A stretch of 64,000 nucleotides of DNA from Paraburkholderia diazotrophica (GTDB lineage: Bacteria > Pseudomonadota > Gammaproteobacteria > Burkholderiales > Burkholderiaceae), in NCBI RefSeq assembly GCF_900108945.1, contig NZ_FNYE01000008.1, forward strand, positions 124,001 to 188,000, written 5' to 3'. Every line of letters starts with the position of its first letter. Within the stretch, counting starts at the first letter, position 1. The notes under the pieces were generated by a model that was not told the origin of the DNA, did no database searches, and was given only the letters and a program-made list of their open reading frames with translations. Shown here piece after piece: positions 48,118 to 57,298 of the stretch. Position numbers and translations under genes: made by a program.

Positions 48118-48583
48118 GAAACAAATACGGCGGATTCACCCGGGCGAAATCGCCGGACTGGGCCGCCGTCGTTTGTGGTAACTCAAGGCAGCATAAAGGA
48201 TTTTGAATGTTTTGACGAGTCGGCCAAAAGGCCGGGGCAATGTGCCGGAACGTGCAAAGGACTGTTCCAGAGCGCTTGTGTGCAGTGCGGAAAAACCCTG
48301 GCTGCGCTATAATCTCGGAGTTTTCTCAAAGCCCGGCAGGCAGGCTTAACGCTTGCAGGACACGGCTTTCGCACATCCGGTATGCGCACGTACCGTGCGC
48401 CATCTGATCGCTGCCCGAAGCGCCCTCGCTGGCTCGCTGCGGCGGCCGGACTCCAAGGCTCGATGCGGGATTCACTGTGGGTTCGGGTGGTCGCAAGACG
48501 TGTTTTGAACAGCGTTTTCAGGCAGCCATCTTTCGCCGGCTAGTCACTGGCAGTTCGCCGGGCAGTCACACAGGGTTTCGTAC
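48118..48583. promoter_or_regulatory. Divergent control region of argF and the DUF3579 gene
   Basis: A 466-bp region without a credible protein gene. A perfect TATAAT at 48308-48313 faces the DUF3579 gene. If used, it gives a leader of about 265 nt. No riboswitch class was recognised. Confidence 0.5.
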
Positions 48584-48919
48584 ATGGCCGATACACCCCC
48601 AACCGAGTATTTCATTCAAGGCATCACGTCGGCCGGGCGCAAGTTTCGTCCGAGCGACTGGTCGGAGCGACTGGCGGGCGTGATGTCGTGTTTTGGTCCG
48701 GGCGCGAAAGGGCCGAACGCCCGTCTTCAGTATTCGCACTACGTGCGTCCCACGATGATCGGCGACCTGAAGTGCGTGATTCTCGATTCGCGGCTGCGGG
48801 ACATCGAGCCGATGGCTTTCGACTTCGTGATGAATTTCGCCAAGGATAACGATTTGATCGTCACCGAAGCGTGCGAGCTTCCGCCGGAGCATGAGGCGCA
48901 AAAAGCATCGTCGCGTTGA
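48584..48919 (+). CDS. DUF3579-family protein
   Basis: A 111-residue soluble protein of a betaproteobacterial family without known function. It begins YFIQGITSAGRKFRPSDWSERLAGVMS and contains VRPTMIGDLKCVILDSRLRD and the segment FDFVMNFAKDNDL. It is regularly found beside argF in Burkholderiaceae and is divergent from it here. Nothing in its sequence indicates a catalytic site. Confidence 0.85.
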   Translation: MADTPPTEYFIQGITSAGRKFRPSDWSERLAGVMSCFGPGAKGPNARLQYSHYVRPTMIGDLKCVILDSRLRDIEPMAFDFVMNFAKDNDLIVTEACELPPEHEAQKASSR

Positions 48920-48970
48920 GTCGGGCGCCGCGTCCGGGCGGCATCGGCGGAAGGCTGGATGAACAATGGA

Positions 48971-48986
48971 ACCCGCATCGGCGGGT
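48971..48986 (+). terminator. Intrinsic terminator after the DUF3579 gene
   Basis: ACCCGC, a 4-nt loop and GCGGGT, followed by TTTTTT, 51 nt after the stop codon. Confidence 0.8.
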
Positions 48987-49048
48987 TTTTTTGTGTCCGC
49001 GATTGGATCGGCTTCGCGCGTGATCACCGATCGAAGGCGAAAAACAAA

Positions 49049-49070
49049 AAAGCCCGCGATTGCGGGCTTT
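49049..49070 (-). terminator. Intrinsic terminator after rpsT
   Basis: AAAGCCCGC (49049-49057) pairs with GCGGGCTTT (49062-49070). On the minus strand the stem is followed by TTTTTTGTTTT, as expected for rpsT. Confidence 0.85.
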
Positions 49071-49127
49071 GATGACGCAGCGGAAACAGGAAGCAGCTCG
49101 CGCAAGCGAGCTGCCGGATTCGACAAT

Positions 49128-49406
49128 TTACTGCGCTGCGGGCGCTTGCAGACCCTTGATGGCTGCAGCGAGGCGGCTCTTATGGCGAGCTGCCTTGTTC
49201 TTGTGAACGATTTTCTTGTCGGCAATGATGTCCAGCGTCTTTGCCGATGCCTTGAAGATTTCAGCGGCTTGTGCTGCGTCGCCGGCGTCGATCGCCTTGC
49301 GGACAGCCTTGATTGCCGTGCGGTACTTCGAGCGCAGCGCCGAGTTGTGCGAGTTTGCCTTGGCGGCTTGACGGGCGCGCTTGCGTGCTTGTGCGGAGTT
49401 AGCCAT
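49128..49406 (-). CDS. rpsT: 30S ribosomal protein S20
   Basis: A 92-residue basic protein of the small ribosomal subunit. The N-terminus [20 protein letters not shown] and the central [18 protein letters not shown] are classic S20. It is monocistronic with its own terminator, and a long 5-prime region separates it from murJ on the other strand. S20 is known to autoregulate its translation in other bacteria. Confidence 0.97.
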   Translation of the reverse strand: MANSAQARKRARQAAKANSHNSALRSKYRTAIKAVRKAIDAGDAAQAAEIFKASAKTLDIIADKKIVHKNKAARHKSRLAAAIKGLQAPAAQ

Positions 49407-49599
49407 GACGGTTCCTTATCCTGTTCCTGTTTCCAGTGCTGCCTGCCTTTGATGGCGGCAGGCGCTGCTTTTAGATCGAACCCCTGAGAGCGATTGCCCA
49501 AGGGCGCAAATAGACAAACAACTGAGAACTACGTGAAATCCCGCTCGTTCCGACTCCGATGGAGTGGGTCAGAAAGATGAGCGAGCTTCGAAACGGGCG

Positions 49600-49605
49600 A
49601 TTATA
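49600..49605 (-). promoter_or_regulatory. Extended -10 promoter element, probably for rpsT
   Basis: On the minus strand this reads TTGCTATAATCG, a perfect TATAAT with an upstream TGC extension, about 194 bp before the rpsT start. A transcript from here would have a leader of about 185 nt. Confidence 0.5.
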
Positions 49606-49841
49606 GCAACAAAATCAGACACGTGGCAACCGCGCACAGTCGCGGCTTCGCTGCCGCACGAGCGCGGGCCGGCAGCGCGTGCGCCAGCGAAGGCCTCCGA
49701 TGCCATGTGCGGACGGCCCGGCAAGTCCCCACGATGGCTCGAAAAACGCCAATCTCCGCACGAATTCGCCGTCGAATCGAACGTATTTCGCGCAACGCGG
49801 TCCCATTCGGTCCCGATTACGAGGAATCTCACTCTGTCATG

Positions 49842-49869
49842 CTGACCGCCCCGGACGCACCCGTATAAT
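49842..49869 (+). promoter_or_regulatory. Promoter directly abutting the murJ start codon
   Basis: CTGACC (49842-49847), a 16-bp spacer and a perfect TATAAT (49864-49869). The murJ ATG is at 49879, only nine bases after the -10 box. Confidence 0.55.
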
Positions 49870-49878
49870 AAGCGCCCC

Positions 49879-51429
49879 ATGAATCTATTCCGAGCCCTGC
49901 TGACGGTCAGCGGCTTCACGCTGCTTTCGCGCGTGACCGGACTGGCCCGCGAGACCCTGATCGCCCGCGCATTCGGCGCGAGCCAGTACACCGACGCGTT
50001 CTACGTCGCTTTCCGAATCCCGAATCTGCTGCGCCGGATTTCCGCCGAGGGTGCGTTCTCGCAAGCCTTCGTTCCGATCCTCGCCGAGTTCAAGAACCAG
50101 AAGGGCCACGACGCGACGAAGGCGCTCGTCGATGCAACCTCGACGGTGCTCGCGTGGGCGCTGGCGGTTCTCTCCCTGCTGGGCGTGGCGGGCGCGACGT
50201 GGGTGGTGTTCGTGGTGGCGTCCGGCCTGCGCAGCGACGGCCAGGCGTTCACGCTGGCCGTGTCGATGACGCGGATCATGTTCCCTTACATCGTGTTCAT
50301 TTCGCTGACGTCGCTGGCGTCGGGCGTGCTGAACACGTACAAGAACTTCTCGCTGCCCGCGTTCGCGCCCGTGCTGCTGAATGTGGCGTTCATCGTCGCG
50401 GCCGTGTTTGTCGCGCCGCACATGAAGGTGCCCGTTTTCGCGCTCGCGTGGGCGGTGATCGCGGGCGGCGTCGCGCAGTTCGTCGTGCAGTTGCCGGGCC
50501 TGAAGAAGATCGACATGATCCCGCGCATCGGGCTCGATCCGTTGAAGGCGATCGCGCATCGCGGCGTGAAGCGCGTGCTCGCGAAGATGGTGCCGGCGAT
50601 GTTCGCGGTGTCGGTTGCGCAGATCAGCCTCATCATCAACACGAACATCGCGTCACATATCGGGCCGGGCGCCGTCTCGTGGATCAACTACGCGGACCGC
50701 CTGATGGAATTCCCGACGGCGCTGCTCGGCGTCGCGCTCGGCACGATCCTGCTGCCGAGCCTGTCGAAGGCGCACGTCGATGCCGACGCGCACGAGTACT
50801 CGGCGCTGCTCGACTGGGGCTTGCGCGTGACGTTCCTGCTCGCCGCGCCGAGCGCAATCGCGCTGTTCTTTTTCGCTGAGCCGCTCACGGCGACGCTTTT
50901 CCACTACGGCAAGTTCGACGGCAACGCGGTCGTGATGGTGGGACGTGCGCTGGCTGCGTATGGCGTCGGCCTGATCGGCCTCATTCTGATCAAGATCCTG
51001 GCGCCCGGCTTCTACGCGAAGCAGGACATCAAGACGCCCGTGAAGATCGGCGTGTTCGTGCTGGTCGTCACGCAGTTGAGCAACTACGTGTTCGTGCCGA
51101 TCTTCGCGCATGCTGGGCTGACGCTGTCGGTCGGGCTCGGCGCTTGCGTCAACGCGCTGTGTCTTTTCATCGGCTTGCGGCGGCGCGGCATCTATATGCC
51201 GTCGTCGGGCTGGACGGTGTTCTTCGTGCAGATGATCGGCGCGTGTCTCGTGCTGGCGGGCGTCATGCACTGGTTCGCGATCAACTTCGACTGGATCGGC
51301 ATGCATGCCCAGCCGGTGCAGCGCATGGTGCTGCTGGCGGCGTGCCTCGTGCTGTTCGCCGCGCTATATTTCGGTATGCTGTGGCTGATGGGCTTCAAGT
51401 ACGCGTATTTCAAAAGGCGAGTGAAGTGA
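49879..51429 (+). CDS. murJ: Lipid II flippase MurJ
   Basis: A 516-residue inner-membrane protein of the MOP superfamily with about 14 hydrophobic segments. It moves lipid II across the membrane for cell-wall synthesis. The N-terminus LLSRVTGLARETLIARAFGASQYTDAFYVAFRIPNLLRRI and SAEGAFSQAFVP are MurJ hallmarks with the functionally important Arg residues. The ATG lies nine bases after a TATAAT box and has no visible ribosome site. It is back to back with rpsT and overlaps or nearly abuts the next gene. Confidence 0.94.
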   Translation: MNLFRALLTVSGFTLLSRVTGLARETLIARAFGASQYTDAFYVAFRIPNLLRRISAEGAFSQAFVPILAEFKNQKGHDATKALVDATSTVLAWALAVLSLLGVAGATWVVFVVASGLRSDGQAFTLAVSMTRIMFPYIVFISLTSLASGVLNTYKNFSLPAFAPVLLNVAFIVAAVFVAPHMKVPVFALAWAVIAGGVAQFVVQLPGLKKIDMIPRIGLDPLKAIAHRGVKRVLAKMVPAMFAVSVAQISLIINTNIASHIGPGAVSWINYADRLMEFPTALLGVALGTILLPSLSKAHVDADAHEYSALLDWGLRVTFLLAAPSAIALFFFAEPLTATLFHYGKFDGNAVVMVGRALAAYGVGLIGLILIKILAPGFYAKQDIKTPVKIGVFVLVVTQLSNYVFVPIFAHAGLTLSVGLGACVNALCLFIGLRRRGIYMPSSGWTVFFVQMIGACLVLAGVMHWFAINFDWIGMHAQPVQRMVLLAACLVLFAALYFGMLWLMGFKYAYFKRRVK

Positions 51430-51434
51430 TCACG

Positions 51435-52274
51435 ATGACGCGGGTTCTCGATTATTTCAGCGCGCTCGTCGCCGAAGACGATGGGTTTCCGCTCACGGAA
51501 GCGGCGCTGTCGCTCGCGCAGGACGCCTATCCCGATCTCGATCTGCAAGCGGTGCTCGCGGAGATAGACGAACTCGCGCTGCGCGTCAAACGCCGCATTC
51601 CCGACGACGCCGACATCCAGCAGCGCGTCGGCATTCTCAATCGCTACTTCTTCCGCGAGCTGGGCTTCGCGGCGAACGTCAACGACTACTACGATCCCGA
51701 CAACAGCCACCTGAACATGGTGCTCAAGCGCCGGCGCGGCATTCCGATCTCGCTCGCGGTGCTGTATCTGGAGATGGCGTCGCAAGTCGATATTCCCGTG
51801 CGCGGCGTGTCGTTTCCCGGACATTTCCTGCTGCGCGTCACGCTGCCCGAAGGCGACGCGATGATCGATCCGACCACGGGCCATCCGCTGACGGAGCACG
51901 AGATGGTCGAGATGCTTGAGCCCTATGTCGCGAAGGCAGGCGAGTCGGTGAGCCGCGCGCTGCGCATGCTGCTGCAGCCGGCGACGCGCCGCGAGGTCGT
52001 CGCGCGCATGCTGCGCAACCTGAAAGCAACGTATCTGCAGACGGAACGCTGGCAGCGGCTGCTTGCCGTTCAGCAGCGTCTCGTGATCCTGTTGCCGGAG
52101 AACATCGAGGAAGTGCGCGATCGCGGCTTCGCATATGCGCGGCTGGATTACCTGCGTCCCGCGCTCGAAGACCTCGAACGCTATCTCGACGACAGGCCGG
52201 ATGCCGAAGACGCAACAGTCGTCGAATCGCAGCTGAGCGAATTGCGGCAGCGCACGCACGACGATCGCGATTGA
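51435..52274 (+). CDS. SirB1-family transglutaminase-like/TPR protein
   Basis: A 279-residue cytoplasmic protein. The transglutaminase-like core is at about 25-170 (LNRYFFRELGFAANVNDYYDPDNSHLNMVLKRRRGIPISL and FPGHFLLRV), and short TPR-like helices fill the C-terminus (GFAYARLDYLRPALEDLERYLD). Its function is unknown; relatives sit near murein or translation genes. A GTG at 51426 overlaps the murJ stop (GTGA), but ATG 51435 is preferred. It is co-transcribed with murJ and ends in a strong terminator. Confidence 0.85.
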   Translation: MTRVLDYFSALVAEDDGFPLTEAALSLAQDAYPDLDLQAVLAEIDELALRVKRRIPDDADIQQRVGILNRYFFRELGFAANVNDYYDPDNSHLNMVLKRRRGIPISLAVLYLEMASQVDIPVRGVSFPGHFLLRVTLPEGDAMIDPTTGHPLTEHEMVEMLEPYVAKAGESVSRALRMLLQPATRREVVARMLRNLKATYLQTERWQRLLAVQQRLVILLPENIEEVRDRGFAYARLDYLRPALEDLERYLDDRPDAEDATVVESQLSELRQRTHDDRD

Positions 52275-52303
52275 TCGGTTGGCGCGTCGCTCGAATCCAA
52301 ACG

Positions 52304-52338
52304 AAAAACGCCTGCGCAGAACACGCGCAGGCGTTTTT
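52304..52338. terminator. Bidirectional intrinsic terminator
   Basis: AAAAACGCCTGCGC (52304-52317) pairs with GCGCAGGCGTTTTT (52325-52338), a 14-bp stem with flanking A and T tracts. It serves the SirB1-family gene and the convergent SDR gene. Confidence 0.9.
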
Positions 52339-52375
52339 CATTGCAGTGGCCGTTCGTGTATGGCGCGCGTTGCGC

Positions 52376-53134
52376 TCACTTCGGCTGCATGCGGATCGCG
52401 CCGTCAAGGCGGATCACTTCGCCGTTCAACATCGGGTTGTCGAAGATCTGCTTGACGAGCATTGCGTATTCGTTCGGCTTGCCCAGGCGCGGCGGGAACG
52501 GCACCATCGCGCCGAGCGCGTCCTGCACTTCCTGCGGCATGCCGAGCAGCATCGGCGTTTCGAAGATGCCGGGCGCGATCGTCATCACGCGGATCGCATT
52601 GCGCGACAGATCGCGCGCGACGGGCAGCGTCATGCCCGCGACACCGGCCTTCGACGCCGCATACGCGGCCTGGCCGATCTGTCCGTCGAACGCGGCCACG
52701 GATGCCGTGTTGACGATCACGCCCCGTTCGCCGAGCGCATTCGGCGCGTGCTTCGACATTTCGGCGGCCGCGAGGCGAATCATATTGAACGTGCCGACGA
52801 GGTTGATCGAGATCGTGCGCGCGAACGAGTGCAGCGGATGCGGGCCGTCCTTGCCGACTGTTTTCATCGCGGGCGCGACACCCGCGCAGTTGACGAGGCC
52901 GCGCAGCGTGCCGAGCTTCGTCGCCGCTTCGACGGCCTGCACGGCATCGTCTTCGCGGCTCACATCGCATTTGACGAACACGCCGCCCAGTTCCTGCGCG
53001 AGCGTCTCGCCCGTTTCGTGATTCAGGTCCGCGAGCACGACCTTGCCGCCGTTTTCCGCGATCATGCGCGCCGTCGCGGCGCCGAGCCCCGATGCGCCGC
53101 CCGTGATCAGAAACACGTTGTCCTTGATGTCCAT
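52376..53134 (-). CDS. 3-hydroxyacyl-CoA dehydrogenase-type SDR (HSD10-like)
   Basis: A 252-residue classical SDR. The cofactor loop is [13 protein letters not shown] (residues 9-21), the catalytic Ser lies in [22 protein letters not shown] with YAASK, and [14 protein letters not shown] follows. The whole pattern matches type II 3-hydroxyacyl-CoA dehydrogenases, which act in fatty-acid or branched-chain degradation with NAD. It stands alone, 257 bp from adk; no acyl-CoA genes are adjacent. Confidence 0.86.
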   Translation of the reverse strand: MDIKDNVFLITGGASGLGAATARMIAENGGKVVLADLNHETGETLAQELGGVFVKCDVSREDDAVQAVEAATKLGTLRGLVNCAGVAPAMKTVGKDGPHPLHSFARTISINLVGTFNMIRLAAAEMSKHAPNALGERGVIVNTASVAAFDGQIGQAAYAASKAGVAGMTLPVARDLSRNAIRVMTIAPGIFETPMLLGMPQEVQDALGAMVPFPPRLGKPNEYAMLVKQIFDNPMLNGEVIRLDGAIRMQPK

Positions 53135-53328
53135 GTCTTCTCCTTGATTGGATGCGTTGATCGCATGATTCGAATATTTATCGCTGAACGATTTTAACGG
53201 CTCGACCCGACGCGTCAATCCGCGCAAAACGGCAACGGCTGTCACGCGTGCGTCGATATTTCGGGCGCTCCGCTCAGTGCTCCGAATGAGCAACGACGTC
53301 GACAAGCAAAGCGCAATGCCAAATAAAA

Positions 53329-53350
53329 AACCCGCCGTGAGGGGCGGGTT
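53329..53350 (-). terminator. Intrinsic terminator after adk
   Basis: AACCCGCC (53329-53336) pairs with GGCGGGTT (53343-53350). On the minus strand TTTTATTT follows, 42 nt after the adk stop. Confidence 0.82.
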
Positions 53351-53391
53351 CTTCGTATCGTGCGTGGCCTTGTGCGACGAAGCGGTGCTGC

Positions 53392-54072
<681 letters not shown>

Positions 54073-54313
54073 CTATGTGAATTCTGTGCGGCGCACTGCG
54101 CGCTGTTTGCGGCAGCATGCGCTCTTGATTTTTCGTTGCACGCTGTTTCCGTCGGGCAGGTCTTCGCTGCGGGCTTCGCGCTGCACGTCATATACGGCGC
54201 TGCGAAACAGACGACAGAACAAGCGGCTTAAAACTACGGGCGAATGGCGATATCGATTGATGCGCACCGATATCGGAGTGAATCGCATGAACGACCGATT
54301 ATGCCATGGCTTT

Positions 54314-55135
54314 TTACACAGACGACCTAAAAAACGCCTGTACGCGGGCAAGATCTTCCGGTGTGTCGACGCCCGGCAGTGGCGCGTCCTGCGTAAGGAG
54401 GACGGCGATCCGCTCGCCGTGCCACATCGCGCGCAACTGTTCGAGGGCTTCCGCCTGCTCGATCGGCGAAATCGACAAGCTCGGGTAAGTACGGAGAAAC
54501 TTCGCGCGATACGCATACAACCCGATATGCCGATAGACGGCAGCGGGCGCGGGCGGCGCGGGCATCTGCGAGACGTCAGGCCAGTGCGGCTGGTACGCGT
54601 CGCGAGCCCACGGAATCGGCGCGCGCGAAAAATACAGCGCGACGGCGCGCGCGTCCAGCACCACCTTGACCACGTTCGGATTGAACACGTCCGCAGGCTC
54701 GTGGATCGGATGCGCGGCCGTTGCGATCGCGCAGCCGTCCATGGCCGCGAGATGCGACGCTACGCCACGCACCAGCGCGGGATCGATCAGCGGCTCGTCG
54801 CCTTGCACGTTGACGACGATCGTGTCGTCGCTCCAGCCGTAGTGCGACGCGACTTCTGCAAGACGGTCCGTGCCCGACGGATGATCGGCACGCGTCATCA
54901 TCGCGTCGATGCCGTGCGCGCGCGCGACGTCGAACACCGATTGCGCATCGGTGGCGACGAGCACGCGCTGCGCGCCCGATTCGAGCGCGCGCTCCGCGAC
55001 ACGCACGACCATTGGCTTGCCGCCGATATCGGCGAGCGGCTTGTTCGGCAGACGCGTGGATGCAAGCCGGGCCGGAACGACGGCGATGAAGGGCGGAGTG
55101 TGCTGGGTATCGGTATCGGTATCGGTATCGGTCAT
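54314..55135 (-). CDS. kdsB: 3-deoxy-manno-octulosonate cytidylyltransferase
   Basis: A 273-residue CMP-Kdo synthetase that activates Kdo for lipopolysaccharide. The nucleotide motif is [24 protein letters not shown] (about residues 18-41), with [10 protein letters not shown] and [10 protein letters not shown]. The first ten codons contain four GATACC units giving TDTDTDTD, an in-frame hexamer repeat. Upstream is a 13-bp minisatellite, and a terminator isolates it from the Trm112-like gene. Confidence 0.94.
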   Translation of the reverse strand: MTDTDTDTDTQHTPPFIAVVPARLASTRLPNKPLADIGGKPMVVRVAERALESGAQRVLVATDAQSVFDVARAHGIDAMMTRADHPSGTDRLAEVASHYGWSDDTIVVNVQGDEPLIDPALVRGVASHLAAMDGCAIATAAHPIHEPADVFNPNVVKVVLDARAVALYFSRAPIPWARDAYQPHWPDVSQMPAPPAPAAVYRHIGLYAYRAKFLRTYPSLSISPIEQAEALEQLRAMWHGERIAVLLTQDAPLPGVDTPEDLARVQAFFRSSV

Positions 55136-55196
55136 CGGTGGAGCGGCCGTGTTGGGCTCGACTTAAAGGAAGCTCGAAAGGGGCTCAGCGCAAAAA

Positions 55197-55326
55197 GGCC
55201 AACGCAAAAGGCCAACGTAAAGGGCCAACGTAAAGGGCCAACGTAAAGGGCCAACGCAAAGGGCCAACGCAAAAGGCCAACGCAAAAGGCCAACGCAAAA
55301 GGCCAACGCAAAAGGCCACCATAAGG
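55197..55326. repeat. 13-bp minisatellite, about ten copies, upstream of kdsB
   Basis: The unit GGCCAACGCAAAA, with variants GGCCAACGTAAAG and GGCCAACGCAAAG, is repeated head to tail. It lies between the terminator of the lpxK operon and the kdsB start (62 bp away). Reading frames through it give periodic WPFALAFCVG-like peptides that are artefacts. Confidence 0.92.
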
Positions 55327-55345
55327 CCCGAAGCGCGAGAAAAAA

Positions 55346-55367
55346 GCGCCGCCATGATCGGCGGCGC
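55346..55367 (-). terminator. Intrinsic terminator after the lpxK-Trm112 operon
   Basis: GCGCCGCC (55346-55353) pairs with GGCGGCGC (55360-55367). On the minus strand the stem is followed by TTTTTTCTCG. Confidence 0.82.
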
Positions 55368-55466
55368 GTTTGGGTCCGGTGCTTTCACTCGCCGTCAACG
55401 AGACAACGACGTACCCGTTATGGCGACTCGTCGCGCGTCATCATCGGCGCGGAGTCGGCACGCGAA

Positions 55467-55670
55467 TCACGCAACCGAGCCGGGATTCAGATCGACGGGC
55501 GTGCCTTCGACCGTCTGACGCGCTTCGTCGACGAGCATCACGGGAATGCCGTCGCGGATCGGATAGGCGAGCTTGTCTGCGTTGCAGATCAGCTCCTGCG
55601 CGGCGCGATCGTAGCTGAGCGGGCCCTTGCAGATCGGGCAGACGAGGATTTCAAGCAGGCGAGCGTCCAC
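55467..55670 (-). CDS. Trm112-like small zinc-ribbon protein (YcaR type)
   Basis: A 67-residue protein, [20 protein letters not shown] at the start, with CPIC and a later Cys ([21 protein letters not shown]). It belongs to the UPF0434/Trm112 family, whose bacterial members lack a proven role. The GTG start at 55670 is inside the end of lpxK (20-bp overlap). The operon order lpxK, this gene, kdsB is common in proteobacteria. Confidence 0.88.
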   Translation of the reverse strand: MDARLLEILVCPICKGPLSYDRAAQELICNADKLAYPIRDGIPVMLVDEARQTVEGTPVDLNPGSVA

Positions 55671-56667
55671 GGACTTTCTCCACAACAAGTGCAATGAGGC
55701 GATGATCGAGCGTGGCTTCGACGGGAACGACCCACAGCCGCGCGTCATGCCAGGACGCCAATTTTACCGCATCCTTTTCGGTGATCAGGATGGCGTCGGC
55801 GTCCACGTCGACGAACGGATTCGCGCTGAACGCGTAGTGATCGGGCAGCGCGCGCGTCTCGGGCGCGAGGCCCGCCGCGCGCAACGTCGCAAAGAAGCGC
55901 TCCGGCGCGCCGATGCCCGCGGCGGCCAGCACGCGCTCGCCTGCGAACTGCGCGAGCGGGCGGCGCAGGCGCGGATTGTCGAGATGCCAGGCGTCGCCGG
56001 GCGCAAGCTCAAGCGAAAACGTGTTCGGCCATGGCGGCAGCGCGCGGTCGTACGGATTGTTGATCAGCGTCGCGTCACGCTTACGCGACAGCGGTTCGCG
56101 CAACGGGCCGGCGGGCAGCAGAAAGCCGTTGCCGCCCAGCCGGTGATCGAACACGACGATCTCCGCGTCGCGCTCGAGCCGGTAGTGCTGCAAGCCGTCG
56201 TCGCTGACGATCACATCGACATCGCGGTGCGCGAGACACAGCGCCTCGGCGGCGGCCACGCGGTCGGGACACACGAACACGGGCGCGCCCGTGCGTCGCG
56301 CGATCAGCAACGGCTCGTCGCCCGCTTGCGTTGCATTCGAAGTCGGCGTGACGAGTGTCGGCAGCGTGATCTTCGCGCCGTAGCCGCGCGACACGACGCC
56401 CGGCGTGAAGCCCGCGCTGCGCAATGCCTGCACGAGCGCGATCACCGTCGGCGTCTTGCCCGTGCCGCCGACCGTCACGTTGCCCACGACGACGACGGGC
56501 ACGCGAACGCGCGCCGACTTCAGCCAGCCGAGCGAGTACGCAGCGCGACGCGCGAGCGCGATCGCGCCGAAGACGCACGCGAACGGCGTCATCGCCCACG
56601 CAAAGGGGCCGCGTTGCTGCCACTCGCGCGCGATACGCGCTTCGATGCGGGACGCGAGTTCGCTCAT
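55651..56667 (-). CDS. lpxK: Tetraacyldisaccharide 4-kinase
   Basis: A 338-residue inner-membrane-associated kinase that phosphorylates the lipid A precursor at the 4-prime position. An N-terminal hydrophobic helix (residues about 25-45) is followed by the P-loop [27 protein letters not shown] and [23 protein letters not shown] 56667 ([12 protein letters not shown]) is preferred over 56676. It overlaps the downstream Trm112-like gene. Confidence 0.93.
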   Translation of the reverse strand: MSELASRIEARIAREWQQRGPFAWAMTPFACVFGAIALARRAAYSLGWLKSARVRVPVVVVGNVTVGGTGKTPTVIALVQALRSAGFTPGVVSRGYGAKITLPTLVTPTSNATQAGDEPLLIARRTGAPVFVCPDRVAAAEALCLAHRDVDVIVSDDGLQHYRLERDAEIVVFDHRLGGNGFLLPAGPLREPLSRKRDATLINNPYDRALPPWPNTFSLELAPGDAWHLDNPRLRRPLAQFAGERVLAAAGIGAPERFFATLRAAGLAPETRALPDHYAFSANPFVDVDADAILITEKDAVKLASWHDARLWVVPVEATLDHRLIALVVEKVRGRSPA

Positions 56668-57298
56668 CGGAAGCAAGCCGGCCAGCGCGGCGCGTCAGAC
56701 AGAACGGACAGTGCGGACATCAACGGGCATCTCCGGGCGGTCGGCTGCACCGACGGTTGAAAGACAAGGACGAAGGGAACCACGAAACGCGGACGACAAT
56801 AGTGGCAACAGCAATGAGGCAACAGAGAAGCGGCAACGCCGGGTCAGCCAAGGGACGGCCAGGGCGCCGGACAAGCACGAGACGAACCTCCCCGATGGGC
56901 GCGCATCATGTCGACCAGGTCGCGCCCGAACCCGGCACTCTAGCGCGCGAGCGGCGTCGGCGGCAAGTCGGGACGGCCTTCACGTGTGGGCAGGCACCGC
57001 TCATGCTCAATCCATAGTCTGTGGATAACTTTGTGGAGAACGCGCATTGCAAACTGTCGGAAAGGCCGTCGCGCAAGCCTGAGATCGGCGAGCGGGAACT
57101 CTCGATGACCGAAAAATGGTTAAAAATCATAAAGTTGGATGGCATAAAATGGGCTCTTGAGCACTTCCGCGCCGCCAAACCAAAGTGCTCCCGACATGTG
57201 GACACTTTTAACAATCCGGCTAAAGGCCCTTACGAGGTGCTGGACCTGACTGGCCGATCGGTCTATCGTCTGTCCGGCCTGTTCTCACCATTCCTCGC
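56668..57298. other. 631-bp gap between lpxK and xseA
   Basis: No convincing gene. The left 300 bp is GC-rich, the right 250 bp is much AT-richer and should include the xseA promoter. A perfect DnaA-box sequence TGTGGATAA (57020-57028) is followed by a one-mismatch copy TGTGGAGAA (57032-57040). A 93-codon frame from GTG 57021 ends in an ATGA overlap with xseA but has no family resemblance; I do not call it a gene. Confidence 0.5.

Noticed and set aside
55197..55326. Possible CRISPR array
   Set aside because: The repeats are 13 bp and contiguous without spacers, and no cas genes are present.
55132..55398. An 88-codon frame with periodic WPFALAFCVG-like peptide
   Set aside because: It is read straight from the 13-bp minisatellite; the 39-bp periodicity explains it.
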